From Dissulfuribacter thermophilus (GTDB taxonomy: Bacteria; Desulfobacterota; Dissulfuribacteria; Dissulfuribacterales; Dissulfuribacteraceae), in contig NZ_MAGO01000002.1 in the NCBI RefSeq assembly GCF_001687335.1, positions 62,001-126,000 of the forward strand: a stretch of 64,000 nucleotides of DNA. Reading direction: 5' to 3'. Below are positions 55,115 through 64,000 of this stretch, in pieces (positions within the stretch are counted from its first letter, which is position 1; each line of letters starts with the position of its first letter). A model generated the notes under the pieces. The model did not search any database, was not told where the DNA came from, and saw only the letters and a program-made list of their open reading frames with translations. Both the position numbers and the translations under genes were made by a program.

Positions 55115-56213
55115 AATTTTCTATATAAGGATACTTTATTATCTTTCCATTCTGGGTCCTAAATATGGCTTCACCTCCATCAAGAGCGATAAGATAATTG
55201 GGCATGAGGAGTGCCTTGCCACCTGCATCTGGAAGATCAACGACATAATGGGGAATACAAAGACCGCCAATTTTTCCCCAGAGATTCTCCATAATTTCAA
55301 TACCTTTTGAAAGGGGCGTCCTAAAGTGATCAGTGCCCTTTACCGGGTCACAATGAAACAGGTAATAGGGCCTGACTCCTATAGTTTGTAACTTCTTAAA
55401 AAGTGTCTCTAATATTTCAATATCATCATTTACTCCCTTTAGCAAGACTGCCTGATTGGAAACAGGAATGCCTTTGGTAATCAGGCGTTCTACAGCCAAA
55501 ATTGCCTCGTTCGTAATCTCCCTGGGGTGGTTGAAGTGGGTATTTATCCATATGGGTCTAAACCTGGACAACATTTCTGATAGAGAGTCGTCTATCCTCA
55601 TAGGAAGAGTCACTGGGGCCCTTGTTCCGATTCTAATCACTTCAACATGAGCGATCTCTCTTAGAGACCTCAAAAGCTCTTCGAGTAAATGGTCTCCCAT
55701 AAAGAGCGGGTCTCCCCCAGAAAGGATCACCTCCCTTATCTCGCTGTGTTCTGAAATATATTTGATTGCTTTTTCCCGATACTCTCTCTTGACCGCAGTG
55801 GGGACGTCAGTTTTACCCCAGTTCCTTTTTCTATTACAGTGTCTGCAGTATACTGCGCAACGACCTGTCGAAATGATTAAAGCCCTATCCTTATAGCGAT
55901 GGATGAGACAAGGAGTTGGTGAAAATGGTTCCTCTAGGAATGGATCTTCTGTAGAACCTGCCTCGTTGACCTCTATCTCTTCCAGACTGGGTATACACTG
56001 ACTCCTAATAGGGTCCATTGGGGCATCCCAGTCAATTAGGGACAGATAATAAGGCGTAGCTGCAAAATGATATCTTGAGACGAGCTTCTTAAATGCCTCT
56101 TCCTTTTCCCTAGGGATTTGAATTAACCCCTTGAGCCCATGATAGCCCTTTACTCTATTTCTAAACTGCCATCGCCAGTCAAGCCATTCATTGTTTTTAG
56201 GATAAGCGATCAT
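55113..56213 (-). CDS. KamA-family radical SAM protein (lysine 2,3-aminomutase-like)
   Basis: 366 residues. The radical SAM cluster C119-x3-C123-x2-C126 (CAVYCRHC-NRKR) and SGGDPLFMGD, GTRAPVTLP and WINTHFNHPREI-NEA blocks match the KamA/EpmB family. It could be a true lysine 2,3-aminomutase or an EF-P-type beta-lysine modifier; length fits either poorly (EpmB about 340, KamA about 420). No epmA is seen. The C-terminus ends in a repeat. Confidence 0.88.
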   Translation of the reverse strand: MIAYPKNNEWLDWRWQFRNRVKGYHGLKGLIQIPREKEEAFKKLVSRYHFAATPYYLSLIDWDAPMDPIRSQCIPSLEEIEVNEAGSTEDPFLEEPFSPTPCLIHRYKDRALIISTGRCAVYCRHCNRKRNWGKTDVPTAVKREYREKAIKYISEHSEIREVILSGGDPLFMGDHLLEELLRSLREIAHVEVIRIGTRAPVTLPMRIDDSLSEMLSRFRPIWINTHFNHPREITNEAILAVERLITKGIPVSNQAVLLKGVNDDIEILETLFKKLQTIGVRPYYLFHCDPVKGTDHFRTPLSKGIEIMENLWGKIGGLCIPHYVVDLPDAGGKALLMPNYLIALDGGEAIFRTQNGKIIKYPYIEN

Positions 56214-56246
56214 AAGCCAGTAACTCTGAAATATGGCTAATTGGGA

Positions 56247-56396
56247 GCATACGAGAAGTATGCAGAATTTAAATTAATCACTGGTTTATTTGCTCTCCAG
56301 GCAGATGCTGATGGACATGGACAATTCTTTATCCGCTGGCGCCTTTACCAGCGGATAAAGAGCAATGCGCCAGCATTTAATATATGGGGTTTCCCC
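56247..56396. other. Hairpin cluster between kamA-like and purA, with mutually exclusive stems
   Basis: GCATAC-GAGAA-GTATGC (56247-56263), CTTTATCCGCTGG (56327-56339) with CCAGCGGATAAAG (56348-56360), and GGGG-TTT-CCCC (56386-56396). GCTGGCGC (56335-56342) can also pair with GCGCCAGC (56367-56374), which excludes the long stem. purA ends at 56433 on the minus strand, so its transcript would run through this region. Confidence 0.6.
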
Positions 56397-56432
56397 AAAT
56401 TCGTCTGTAGCTATTTAAAAATTTTCTATATT

Positions 56433-57734
<1,302 letters not shown>

Positions 57735-57760
57735 TTACCTCCACTTTAGTTTTTAATCTG

Positions 57761-58010
57761 AATCCTGCAATTGACAATTTTCCCGAACTTGGATTGTGGT
57801 CGAAGGGCACATAAGGCTTGAACTTATGCCTTTACCCATAGGCGCCTTTAATATTCGGAAAAATTGCCAATCCCGAATGGTGGCAAATGTGAGAAAATTC
57901 TGCTACCCTTGAATCACTAACTAATTGTTTTTTTAATATCAAACTTACAAAAGATAACATTTTGATATAAAAAGAAAAAAGCTTTTTTCTCGCATTCACC
58001 ATGCAGGATT
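57761..58010. repeat. Full long copy (250 bp) of the palindromic repeat family
   Basis: AATCCTGCA (57761-57769) and TGCAGGATT (58002-58010) are perfect inverted ends. Inside, AATTGCCAATCCCGAA-GGTGGCAAA matches the other long copies; ATTGACAATTT and AAATTGCCAAT pair with one mismatch. It fills the purA-polA gap together with a short AT-rich end. Confidence 0.8.
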
Positions 58011-58066
58011 AAGGTTCAAACGCACTCAGGATACTTAAAGCATAAGAAGTTGTAAAGGGAAGCGAC

Positions 58067-60739
58067 ATGAAAAAGGGTCCAGAAGAACTTTTTATTATAG
58101 ATGGAAGCTCTTATCTTTATAGAGGATACTTTGCTATTCGTCAGAACCTCACCACCTCTAGTGGATTCCCCACAAAGGCCATATTCAATGTCACCAATAT
58201 GATCCTCAAGGTGCTCAGGGAAAAAGATCCTGGCTACTGTGTAGTTGTCTGGGATGCCAAGGGCCCAAACTTCAGGCACGAACTCTACCCACAATACAAG
58301 GCCAATCGCCCTCCAATGCCCGAAGACCTTGTGATCCAAGTACCTTATGTAAAAGAAATAGTGGAGGCCCTGGGAATACCTCAAATTGAGATCGAAAAAG
58401 TGGAGGCAGATGATTCAATTGCTACTATCTGTAAGGGATTAAAGGGGGTTAAAAAGGTTATTGTCTCTGGTGACAAAGATCTCGTGCAACTGGTGGACGA
58501 TGAATGCGTGATCTGGGACCCTATGAAAGATGACTGGATTGACAAAAAGGCCGTACTCGAACGATTTGGGGTGGAGCCAGAAAAACTCCTCGATGTCCAA
58601 ACCCTTTCTGGAGATACTGCAGACAACATACCAGGGGTCAAGGGTATTGGCCCCAAAAAGGCCTTAAAGCTCATACAAGATTTTGGCTCTGTAGAAGAGC
58701 TCCTCCAGAGAATAGATGAACTGCCCAAAGGGAAACTAAAGGACAATCTAAAACTCGAACAAGAAAACATTCCTGTCTACAAGGCATTAGTTGGCCTAAA
58801 AACAGATGTACCCATTGATCTCGACCTAAAAAAATTTGAAAGAAGACCTTGGGATATAGACAGATTAAAAGAGCTCTTTGAAAAATTCGAATTTCAGAAA
58901 TTCCTTAATGATTTAATTCCTAAGAAAAAGATCGAATATGATGACTACGAACTAGCTCTAGATCACTCAAAACTCGATGAAATAAAAGAGCTTATCCAAA
59001 GGGCCAAGGAAGTAGTAATAGACACTGAGACTGATAGCGAAAATCCCATAGGAGCGCGGTTGATCGGTATTTCAATAGCCATTTCTCCGCCTAAGGCATA
59101 CTATATCCCAATTGCCCACAAAGAAGAGACCAGAAACCTCTCCCTTGAGACTGTAAAATCAGTTTTAGGGCCTATTTTTAAAGATGAAAACATAAAAAAG
59201 ATCGGGCAAAACATCAAATTTGACATCATTGTCCTTCGGTCTTCTGGATTCCAGGTACACGGTGTCTATGGAGACACCATGGTGGCCTCCTACCTTCTCG
59301 ATCCCTCCAGACGTCAACACAATCTCGAAACCTTGGCCAAGGAATATTTAGGTCATCAGATGATAAGCTTTAAAGAACTAATGAGAGGGAGAAAATTCAA
59401 GGATTTTAGTGAAGTTTCAATTGAAGAGGCCATGAGGTATTCATGCGAGGACGTACATGTAACATTCCTTTTAAAAGATATCCTATTTAAACGCCTTCAG
59501 GATGCTGGCCTTATGGAGCTCTTTCACAAGGTAGAAATCCCTCTCATAAACGTGCTCGCTCACATGGAACAAGTAGGGATCCTCATAGATCAAAAAGGGG
59601 CCAAAGAATTGAGCAAAGAATTTGACTCTAAGATCAGTGAGCTTGAAAAGAAAATTCATGATCTTGCAGGTATTAAATTCAACATCAACTCTCATCAACA
59701 GCTCCAAAAGGTACTCTTTGAAAGGCTTGGACTGACCTCAAAGAAAAAAACAAAGAAAAAGACCGGATATTCCACTGACACTGAGGTGCTTCAGGAACTA
59801 AGAGAAGAACACCCCATTTGTGATCTACTCCTGGAGTATAGAAACCTCAGCAAATTGAAGAGCACATACTTAGATGGTCTTCTCAAGATGATCAACCCCA
59901 GGACCAACAGGATCCATACCTCTTATAACCAGACAGTTACAGCTACTGGAAGACTTTCATCAAGTAATCCCAATCTCCAAAATATTCCAATTAGGACTGA
60001 AGATGGTCTCAGAATTCGATCCTTATTCATTGCAGATGAAGGAAAGTTATTCCTTAGCTCTGACTATTCGCAGATTGATCTTAGGGTCCTTGCCCACTAT
60101 TCTAAAGACAAGGCCCTAATTGAGGCCTTTTTAAAGGGAGAAGACATTCACACCAAGACTGCTTCGGAGATCTTCGATGTTCATCCTGCCTTCGTAACTC
60201 CAGAGATGCGGAGAATGGCCAAGACTGTAAATTTTGGAATCATCTACGGAATGAGTCCCTATGGACTTTCAAAGGAGCTTGGTATTGATAGATCAAAGGC
60301 CAAGACATTTATCCAAAAATACTTTGAAAAATATCCCGGTGTAAAGCAATATATGGATAAAGCCATAGAGACCGCAAGAAAGCAGGGCTTTGTAACTACA
60401 ATCCTTGACAGACGTCGCTTTATTCCTGAAATAAATAGTCCTTTAAAACATGTTCGTGAGTTTGCTGAAAGAACTGCCATAAATACCCCTATACAGGGAA
60501 GCGCTGCAGATATTATCAAGCTTGCCATGATAAGGGCTCATGAATTCATAGAAAAAAGGCAGTTGAGAGCGAGGCTCATTCTGCAAGTTCATGATGAATT
60601 GGTATTTGAAGTCCCCGAAGACGAGATCGAGATATTAAAAGAAGAGGTAAAAAAGATCATGGAGGGGGCTGTAAAGCTCGATGTACCATTGATTGCAAAT
60701 ATAGGAATTGGAAAAAACTGGGCAGAGGCTAAGGCATAA
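58067..60739 (+). CDS. polA: DNA polymerase I
   Basis: 890 residues. Domains in order: 5'-3' exonuclease (about 1-290, with SGDKDLVQLVDD and DTADNIPGVKGIGPKKA), 3'-5' exonuclease-like (about 310-480, with VVIDTETD carrying the DxE metal residues and GDTMVASYLLDPS), and the family A polymerase (DYSQIDLRVLAHYS, RRMAKTVNFGIIYGMS, ILQVHDELVFE). The proofreading residues look intact. ATG follows AAAGGGAA. PilZ gene starts 4 bp after its end. Confidence 0.96.
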   Translation: MKKGPEELFIIDGSSYLYRGYFAIRQNLTTSSGFPTKAIFNVTNMILKVLREKDPGYCVVVWDAKGPNFRHELYPQYKANRPPMPEDLVIQVPYVKEIVEALGIPQIEIEKVEADDSIATICKGLKGVKKVIVSGDKDLVQLVDDECVIWDPMKDDWIDKKAVLERFGVEPEKLLDVQTLSGDTADNIPGVKGIGPKKALKLIQDFGSVEELLQRIDELPKGKLKDNLKLEQENIPVYKALVGLKTDVPIDLDLKKFERRPWDIDRLKELFEKFEFQKFLNDLIPKKKIEYDDYELALDHSKLDEIKELIQRAKEVVIDTETDSENPIGARLIGISIAISPPKAYYIPIAHKEETRNLSLETVKSVLGPIFKDENIKKIGQNIKFDIIVLRSSGFQVHGVYGDTMVASYLLDPSRRQHNLETLAKEYLGHQMISFKELMRGRKFKDFSEVSIEEAMRYSCEDVHVTFLLKDILFKRLQDAGLMELFHKVEIPLINVLAHMEQVGILIDQKGAKELSKEFDSKISELEKKIHDLAGIKFNINSHQQLQKVLFERLGLTSKKKTKKKTGYSTDTEVLQELREEHPICDLLLEYRNLSKLKSTYLDGLLKMINPRTNRIHTSYNQTVTATGRLSSSNPNLQNIPIRTEDGLRIRSLFIADEGKLFLSSDYSQIDLRVLAHYSKDKALIEAFLKGEDIHTKTASEIFDVHPAFVTPEMRRMAKTVNFGIIYGMSPYGLSKELGIDRSKAKTFIQKYFEKYPGVKQYMDKAIETARKQGFVTTILDRRRFIPEINSPLKHVREFAERTAINTPIQGSAADIIKLAMIRAHEFIEKRQLRARLILQVHDELVFEVPEDEIEILKEEVKKIMEGAVKLDVPLIANIGIGKNWAEAKA

Positions 60740-60742
60740 GAC

Positions 60743-61486
60743 ATGTTTCAGACACTAGATGGTTCAAAGGCCTCAGAAAAGGGATGGGTGTGGAAGAACG
60801 AGGTACAGTATACATCCAATCCTGGACTCATAGGCAGGGAACTAGAAAGATTGATACGAGATGCCACCTGGGTTGAATTGAGGACTCCTGGATACAGGTC
60901 TGCTCCAACAATAATAATTGACATGGACAACTCATCCATAACAGTGGACAAGCCTGTAGACTGGAAAGAGGCATCGGAGGTCATTTTAACCTATAGGAGA
61001 AAGGGTGAACCCTGGAACTTTCTTAAGGCAAAGGCCAAGGCCACTCAGGAAAAGACATTAATATTTAGCAGACCCTATCTATGGGCCATACTGGAACGTA
61101 GGGAATTTTATAGAATACAGTGTCCAAGTGGTTGTACAATCAGGTTGTATCCTCAAAAGGGTGAGCCATTGGAAGGCATAATTAAGGATATAAGTCTAAA
61201 GGGAGTTGGCATCGAATGGATGCCTCCAAAAGGTGCAAAACTTCCCTCTCTTAGAAAACATTTTTCAAGTATTTTCCTTTCCTTGAGACTTGTAAATTCA
61301 AAAGATATCTGTCACCTTGAAATAAGAGGTGGAGAGATAAGAAGGATCCAGCGGCCTGGGAGATTTGGGCCACGGATTTACCGAATTGGGCTACAACTTT
61401 ACCCTGACTCAAACCAGACAAATCAATTGTCTTCATATATAAGAAAGAGAGAGCTAGAGCTTTTGAGGCTTCTGAACCAGCCATGA
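60743..61486 (+). CDS. PilZ-domain cyclic-di-GMP-binding protein
   Basis: 247 residues. The RREFYR and DISLKG elements (about 117-122 and 150-155) match the two PilZ signature motifs RxxxR and (D/N)xSxxG. The N-terminal about 100 residues have the YcgR-like N-domain look. It probably senses c-di-GMP. It is cotranscribed with polA by spacing; no flagellar genes are near, so its target is unknown. Confidence 0.85.
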   Translation: MFQTLDGSKASEKGWVWKNEVQYTSNPGLIGRELERLIRDATWVELRTPGYRSAPTIIIDMDNSSITVDKPVDWKEASEVILTYRRKGEPWNFLKAKAKATQEKTLIFSRPYLWAILERREFYRIQCPSGCTIRLYPQKGEPLEGIIKDISLKGVGIEWMPPKGAKLPSLRKHFSSIFLSLRLVNSKDICHLEIRGGEIRRIQRPGRFGPRIYRIGLQLYPDSNQTNQLSSYIRKRELELLRLLNQP

Positions 61487-61502
61487 TTAGGAGAAAGGGA
61501 CA

Positions 61503-62564
61503 ATGAAAAAGATTGGAATTGTGAGAGACAACCGTTACATGGACCACATACCAGGACCATCTCATGTGGAGAGCCCTGAAAGATTAAAGGCGATTTACCA
61601 GGCCATAGATGAATGCTTTGTCCATGATGAACTCATAAATATCGAACCTCGACAGGCCAATTTTGAAGAGCTCAATTGGAATCACTATGCCAATTATATT
61701 AAATCAATAGAGGCTACTCAAAATAGACAGGATTTTACTACCTTGGATCCAGATACAATCGCCTGCCCGGAAAGTTTTTCTGTAGCAACCCTTGCAGTGG
61801 GAGGAGTATTTGCGGCCATTGATGCCATCATGACTGGAAAGGTAGAGGCTGGATTTTGTCTGATCAGGCCACCAGGGCACCATGCAGAGCCTGACAGGGC
61901 AATGGGATTTTGTCTTTTCAACAACATTGCCCTTGGAGCCTATTACTGTCAAAAGGTCCACTCACTCGATCGTTGCATGATAGTTGATTTTGATCTTCAT
62001 CACGGCAACGGGACTCAAAGGAGTTTCTATTCTCAAAAAAATGTACTCTATTTTTCTACCCACCAATATCCTTACTATCCAGGCACAGGTGCTCATACTG
62101 AAGTGGGTTCCGGCAGTGCAAAGGGTTTTACTGTCAACTGTCCACTTCCAGCAGGCTGTGGAGACCAAGACTATGCCGCCATCTTTAAATTACTACTAGA
62201 TCCCATTTGCTCATCATTCAAACCAGATATCATATTAGTATCCGCTGGATTCGATATATTTTGGCAGGACCCACTGGGGGGCATGAATGTAACAGAAAAG
62301 GGATTTTCCGCAATCTCTAGAGCTCTCATCACTATGGCTGAAACCACATGCAATGGAAGGCTCCTCTTTGTATTAGAAGGTGGCTACAGCATGGATGGTC
62401 TAAAAACTGGTGTAATATCAATATTGAGGCAACTTGTTTCCAGAAAAGAGGATGACAGTGTAATTAAAGATGCAACGAAATTCCTTGAAGAGGCACAACC
62501 ATTTGCAGCCAGACAATCCTTAGAAAAGGCCATTGGGGTGCAAAAAAGCTATTGGGACCTTTGA
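61503..62564 (+). CDS. Histone deacetylase-family protein (acetoin/polyamine deacetylase-like)
   Basis: 353 residues. The metal site is complete: LIRPPGHHAEPDRAMGFC, VDFDLHHGNGTQ and SAGFDIFWQDPLGG, with LEGGYS near the end. Prokaryotic members deacetylate polyamines or other small amides; acetoin-utilisation roles are less certain. The start follows AGGAG 6-11 bp upstream. No lysine acetyltransferase gene is near. Confidence 0.92.
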   Translation: MKKIGIVRDNRYMDHIPGPSHVESPERLKAIYQAIDECFVHDELINIEPRQANFEELNWNHYANYIKSIEATQNRQDFTTLDPDTIACPESFSVATLAVGGVFAAIDAIMTGKVEAGFCLIRPPGHHAEPDRAMGFCLFNNIALGAYYCQKVHSLDRCMIVDFDLHHGNGTQRSFYSQKNVLYFSTHQYPYYPGTGAHTEVGSGSAKGFTVNCPLPAGCGDQDYAAIFKLLLDPICSSFKPDIILVSAGFDIFWQDPLGGMNVTEKGFSAISRALITMAETTCNGRLLFVLEGGYSMDGLKTGVISILRQLVSRKEDDSVIKDATKFLEEAQPFAARQSLEKAIGVQKSYWDL

Positions 62565-62570
62565 TTTTAT

Positions 62571-62605
62571 ACCTAAATCCTGCACGGCAAAAGGGGGCAA
62601 AAATT
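62571..62605. repeat. Left end only of the palindromic repeat family between two convergent genes
   Basis: ACCTAAATCCTGCACGGCAA then AAGGGGGCAAAAATTAATTG closely matches the end at 17469 (same first 20 bases). No right end is present; it stops near the glgC-like gene's TAA at 62617. Confidence 0.65.
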
Positions 62606-62616
62606 AATTGTATAGG

Positions 62617-63810
62617 TTATATACGCATCCCAGGAGCAGGCCCAATTTCAGTTCCATCCGGGACTACCTGGTCTTTTGATATAGTGGCACCTGCACCGAT
62701 TGTAGTAATGAGTCCATCTTTTTTCCCGATGATGGAACCTCTTCCAACAGTCACTCCTATGTCCGTAATGGTTCTATAGACTCTGGCCTCAGGGGCTATT
62801 TGCGTATCAAAAAAGAGTATAGAATCTTCGATCACAGCACCTTTTCCCACTACGACACCTGGAAAGAGTATTGAACGCCTTACAATCCCGTCAACCCTCA
62901 CACCATTATAAATCCTAGAGTCTGTAACCTGAGCATGCCTACCAAAACTTGCAGGACCCCTGTCTCGTATGGCCTCATGATCCAAATTTGTCCTAATATT
63001 CCAGCGATCCAAGTCGATTTTTGGTTCTTGGCCAAGTAAATCCATATTGGCCTGCCAATACTCTTCAAGAGTCCTCGAATATGCCCAGTAACCACGGAAA
63101 AAATAGCCGAAAAATCTCCTTCTACCAACTAACTTGGGCATTATATCCTTTCCAAACTCATGAGATGAGTCTCTAACATTTTCCTGTAGAAGCTCCAAGA
63201 GAACTTGGGTGTTAAAGAGATATACAGTCATTGACGCCCAGTTAGAGTAGTGTGTTTTCGGTTTTTCTTCGTAGCCAAGTATCCTTCCCCCTTTTGGGTG
63301 CGAATCTTCTATTTTAGCCTCTCCAAACCTTGAGGGCCCATCAGCCTCTCTGTCCACAAAGGCACAGGTAATTTCTGCTCCCATCTCTAGGTGGAATGAT
63401 ATCATGTCACGGTAATCCATTCGATAAATGTGATCTCCGGACAAAATCAAGACCATTTCAGGTTTAATAGATTCTATAAAATCAATATTTTGATATACTG
63501 CATCCGCAGTACCTTTATACCAATCCGATGCACGGAGGGCCTGAAACGGGGGAAGGAGCGTTACCCCGCGATTTCTTCCTACCATATCCCATGAAGATCC
63601 ATTACCGATATGTTCCACCAGGGACGAGGCCCTGTATTGACAGAGGACCCCTACCCTTTCAATTCCAGAGTTCATTAGATTGCTTAGTGGAAAATCAATA
63701 ATCCTGTAAAGTCCGCCAAAGGGCATGGTGGATTTAGGCCTTAGGTGAGTAAGTACTCCTAGCTCGTCCACTCTTCCGCCTGCAAGTATCAGGGCTAAAA
63801 TATTATCCAT
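62617..63810 (-). CDS. GlgC-like glucose-1-phosphate nucleotidyltransferase (atypical)
   Basis: 397 residues: an N-terminal nucleotidyltransferase domain and a C-terminal left-handed beta-helix from about residue 300 (hexapeptide-like V.....I.GV). The opening LAGGRVDELGVLTHLRPKS replaces the canonical GGRGTRL....RAKP of ADP-glucose pyrophosphorylase; GTADAVYQN and LSGDHIYRMDY are present. The family exists elsewhere, so this is a divergent type and not a damaged gene. Nucleotide preference is unknown. No other glg genes are in the window. Confidence 0.85.
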   Translation of the reverse strand: MDNILALILAGGRVDELGVLTHLRPKSTMPFGGLYRIIDFPLSNLMNSGIERVGVLCQYRASSLVEHIGNGSSWDMVGRNRGVTLLPPFQALRASDWYKGTADAVYQNIDFIESIKPEMVLILSGDHIYRMDYRDMISFHLEMGAEITCAFVDREADGPSRFGEAKIEDSHPKGGRILGYEEKPKTHYSNWASMTVYLFNTQVLLELLQENVRDSSHEFGKDIMPKLVGRRRFFGYFFRGYWAYSRTLEEYWQANMDLLGQEPKIDLDRWNIRTNLDHEAIRDRGPASFGRHAQVTDSRIYNGVRVDGIVRRSILFPGVVVGKGAVIEDSILFFDTQIAPEARVYRTITDIGVTVGRGSIIGKKDGLITTIGAGATISKDQVVPDGTEIGPAPGMRI

Positions 63811-63846
63811 ACCAACTCCTAACCATCCTGCCCAGCATCACTCCAC

Positions 63847-64000
63847 CTAGTCTGTTTCCTCTGTTTTTTGATCTCCTGAGGCTGCCTCTTCAACTGCTTC
63901 ATCTACCATCTGATCGAAATCCTCTCCTAGATCATCTCCTGCAAGACTTCCCATCTTCTTCATCCATTTGGCCATAGTCTTTGGATCACTTTCGTCTAAC
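63847..64000 (-). CDS. 3' end of a small protein with acidic tail, FmdB/zinc-ribbon-like (5' end outside window)
   Basis: The frame is open to the edge and stops at TAG (63847-63849). The visible 50 residues read as LDESDPKTMAKWMKKMGSLA then an acidic Asp/Glu-rich tail. The phrase 'SDP-TMA-WM-KM' resembles the C-terminal segment of FmdB-type zinc-ribbon proteins, but the zinc ribbon itself is off the window. Confidence 0.5.
   Translation of the reverse strand, partial: LDESDPKTMAKWMKKMGSLAGDDLGEDFDQMVDEAVEEAASGDQKTEETD

Overview
The window is typical bacterial chromosome: dense, mostly housekeeping genes in short operons on both strands. The gene set and orders (rpsB-tsf-pyrH-frr-uppS-cdsA-dxr-rseP; xseB-ispA-dxs; pepA-ftsE-ftsX-envC-ctpA-yibQ; Nif3/zinc-ribbon protein/rnpB; archease-rtcB) suggest a Gram-negative member of the former Deltaproteobacteria (Desulfobacterota and relatives). 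Outer-membrane components (TolC, RND pump, rseP, an LpxL-unrelated DUF374 acyltransferase) support a diderm cell. I cannot name the genus from sequence alone. No rRNA, prophage, insertion sequence with a transposase, or CRISPR array was seen.

Layout. 1-1.1 kb: 3' end of a DnaE-type polymerase whose OB-fold part is a separate overlapping gene. 1.1-9.1 kb (minus): RND pump, adaptor, TolC, a CxxC thioredoxin-like protein and a YraQ-type permease, then a DJ-1/PfpI protein. 9.4-17.1 kb: membrane and membrane-associated proteins (VTT protein, SDH-type Clp-fold protease, rhomboid, NDH-2-like oxidoreductase, FeoB, thioesterase, CvpA, winged helix, acyltransferase). 17.7-21.9 kb (plus): xseB-ispA-dxs, a YkgJ-like cysteine protein and a 49-residue cysteine-containing ORF. 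21.9-31 kb (minus): one long operon from rpsB through translation, ribosome recycling, isoprenoid and phospholipid synthesis, rseP, tsaB and sfsA. 31.2-38 kb (plus): NSS sodium symporter with a tiny partner subunit, rarA, a CAU tRNA, Nif3-like protein, zinc-ribbon coiled-coil protein, RNase P RNA, panB. 38.7-53.8 kb (plus): secreted CAP protein, ABC-type binding protein and hybrid kinase (a likely sensory unit), pepA, ftsEX, a frameshifted envC, ctpA, yibQ, queF, isochorismatase-like hydrolase, half-PnuC-like protein, archease and rtcB. 53.8-57.7 kb (minus): CFA synthase-like, KamA-like radical SAM, purA. 58-62.6 kb (plus): polA, PilZ protein, histone-deacetylase-like protein. 62.6-64 kb (minus): a GlgC-like nucleotidyltransferase and the 3' end of a small acidic-tailed protein.

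The feature least explained by ordinary annotation is a modular family of intergenic palindromic repeats. At least seven full copies (64 to about 256 bp) and several single ends share inverted termini built around (A)ATTATGCA or AATCCTGCA, conserved inner blocks, and stems in which both arms have changed together. Copies lie preferentially in gene gaps, and several end within a few bases of, or on, the stop codon of a minus-strand gene. They look like MITE- or REP-like non-autonomous elements; no transposase for them is in the window. Other items of note are the A9 frameshift in envC, a consensus promoter followed at once by a hairpin and T-tract ahead of the NSS transporter, and the mutually exclusive hairpins between kamA-like and purA.
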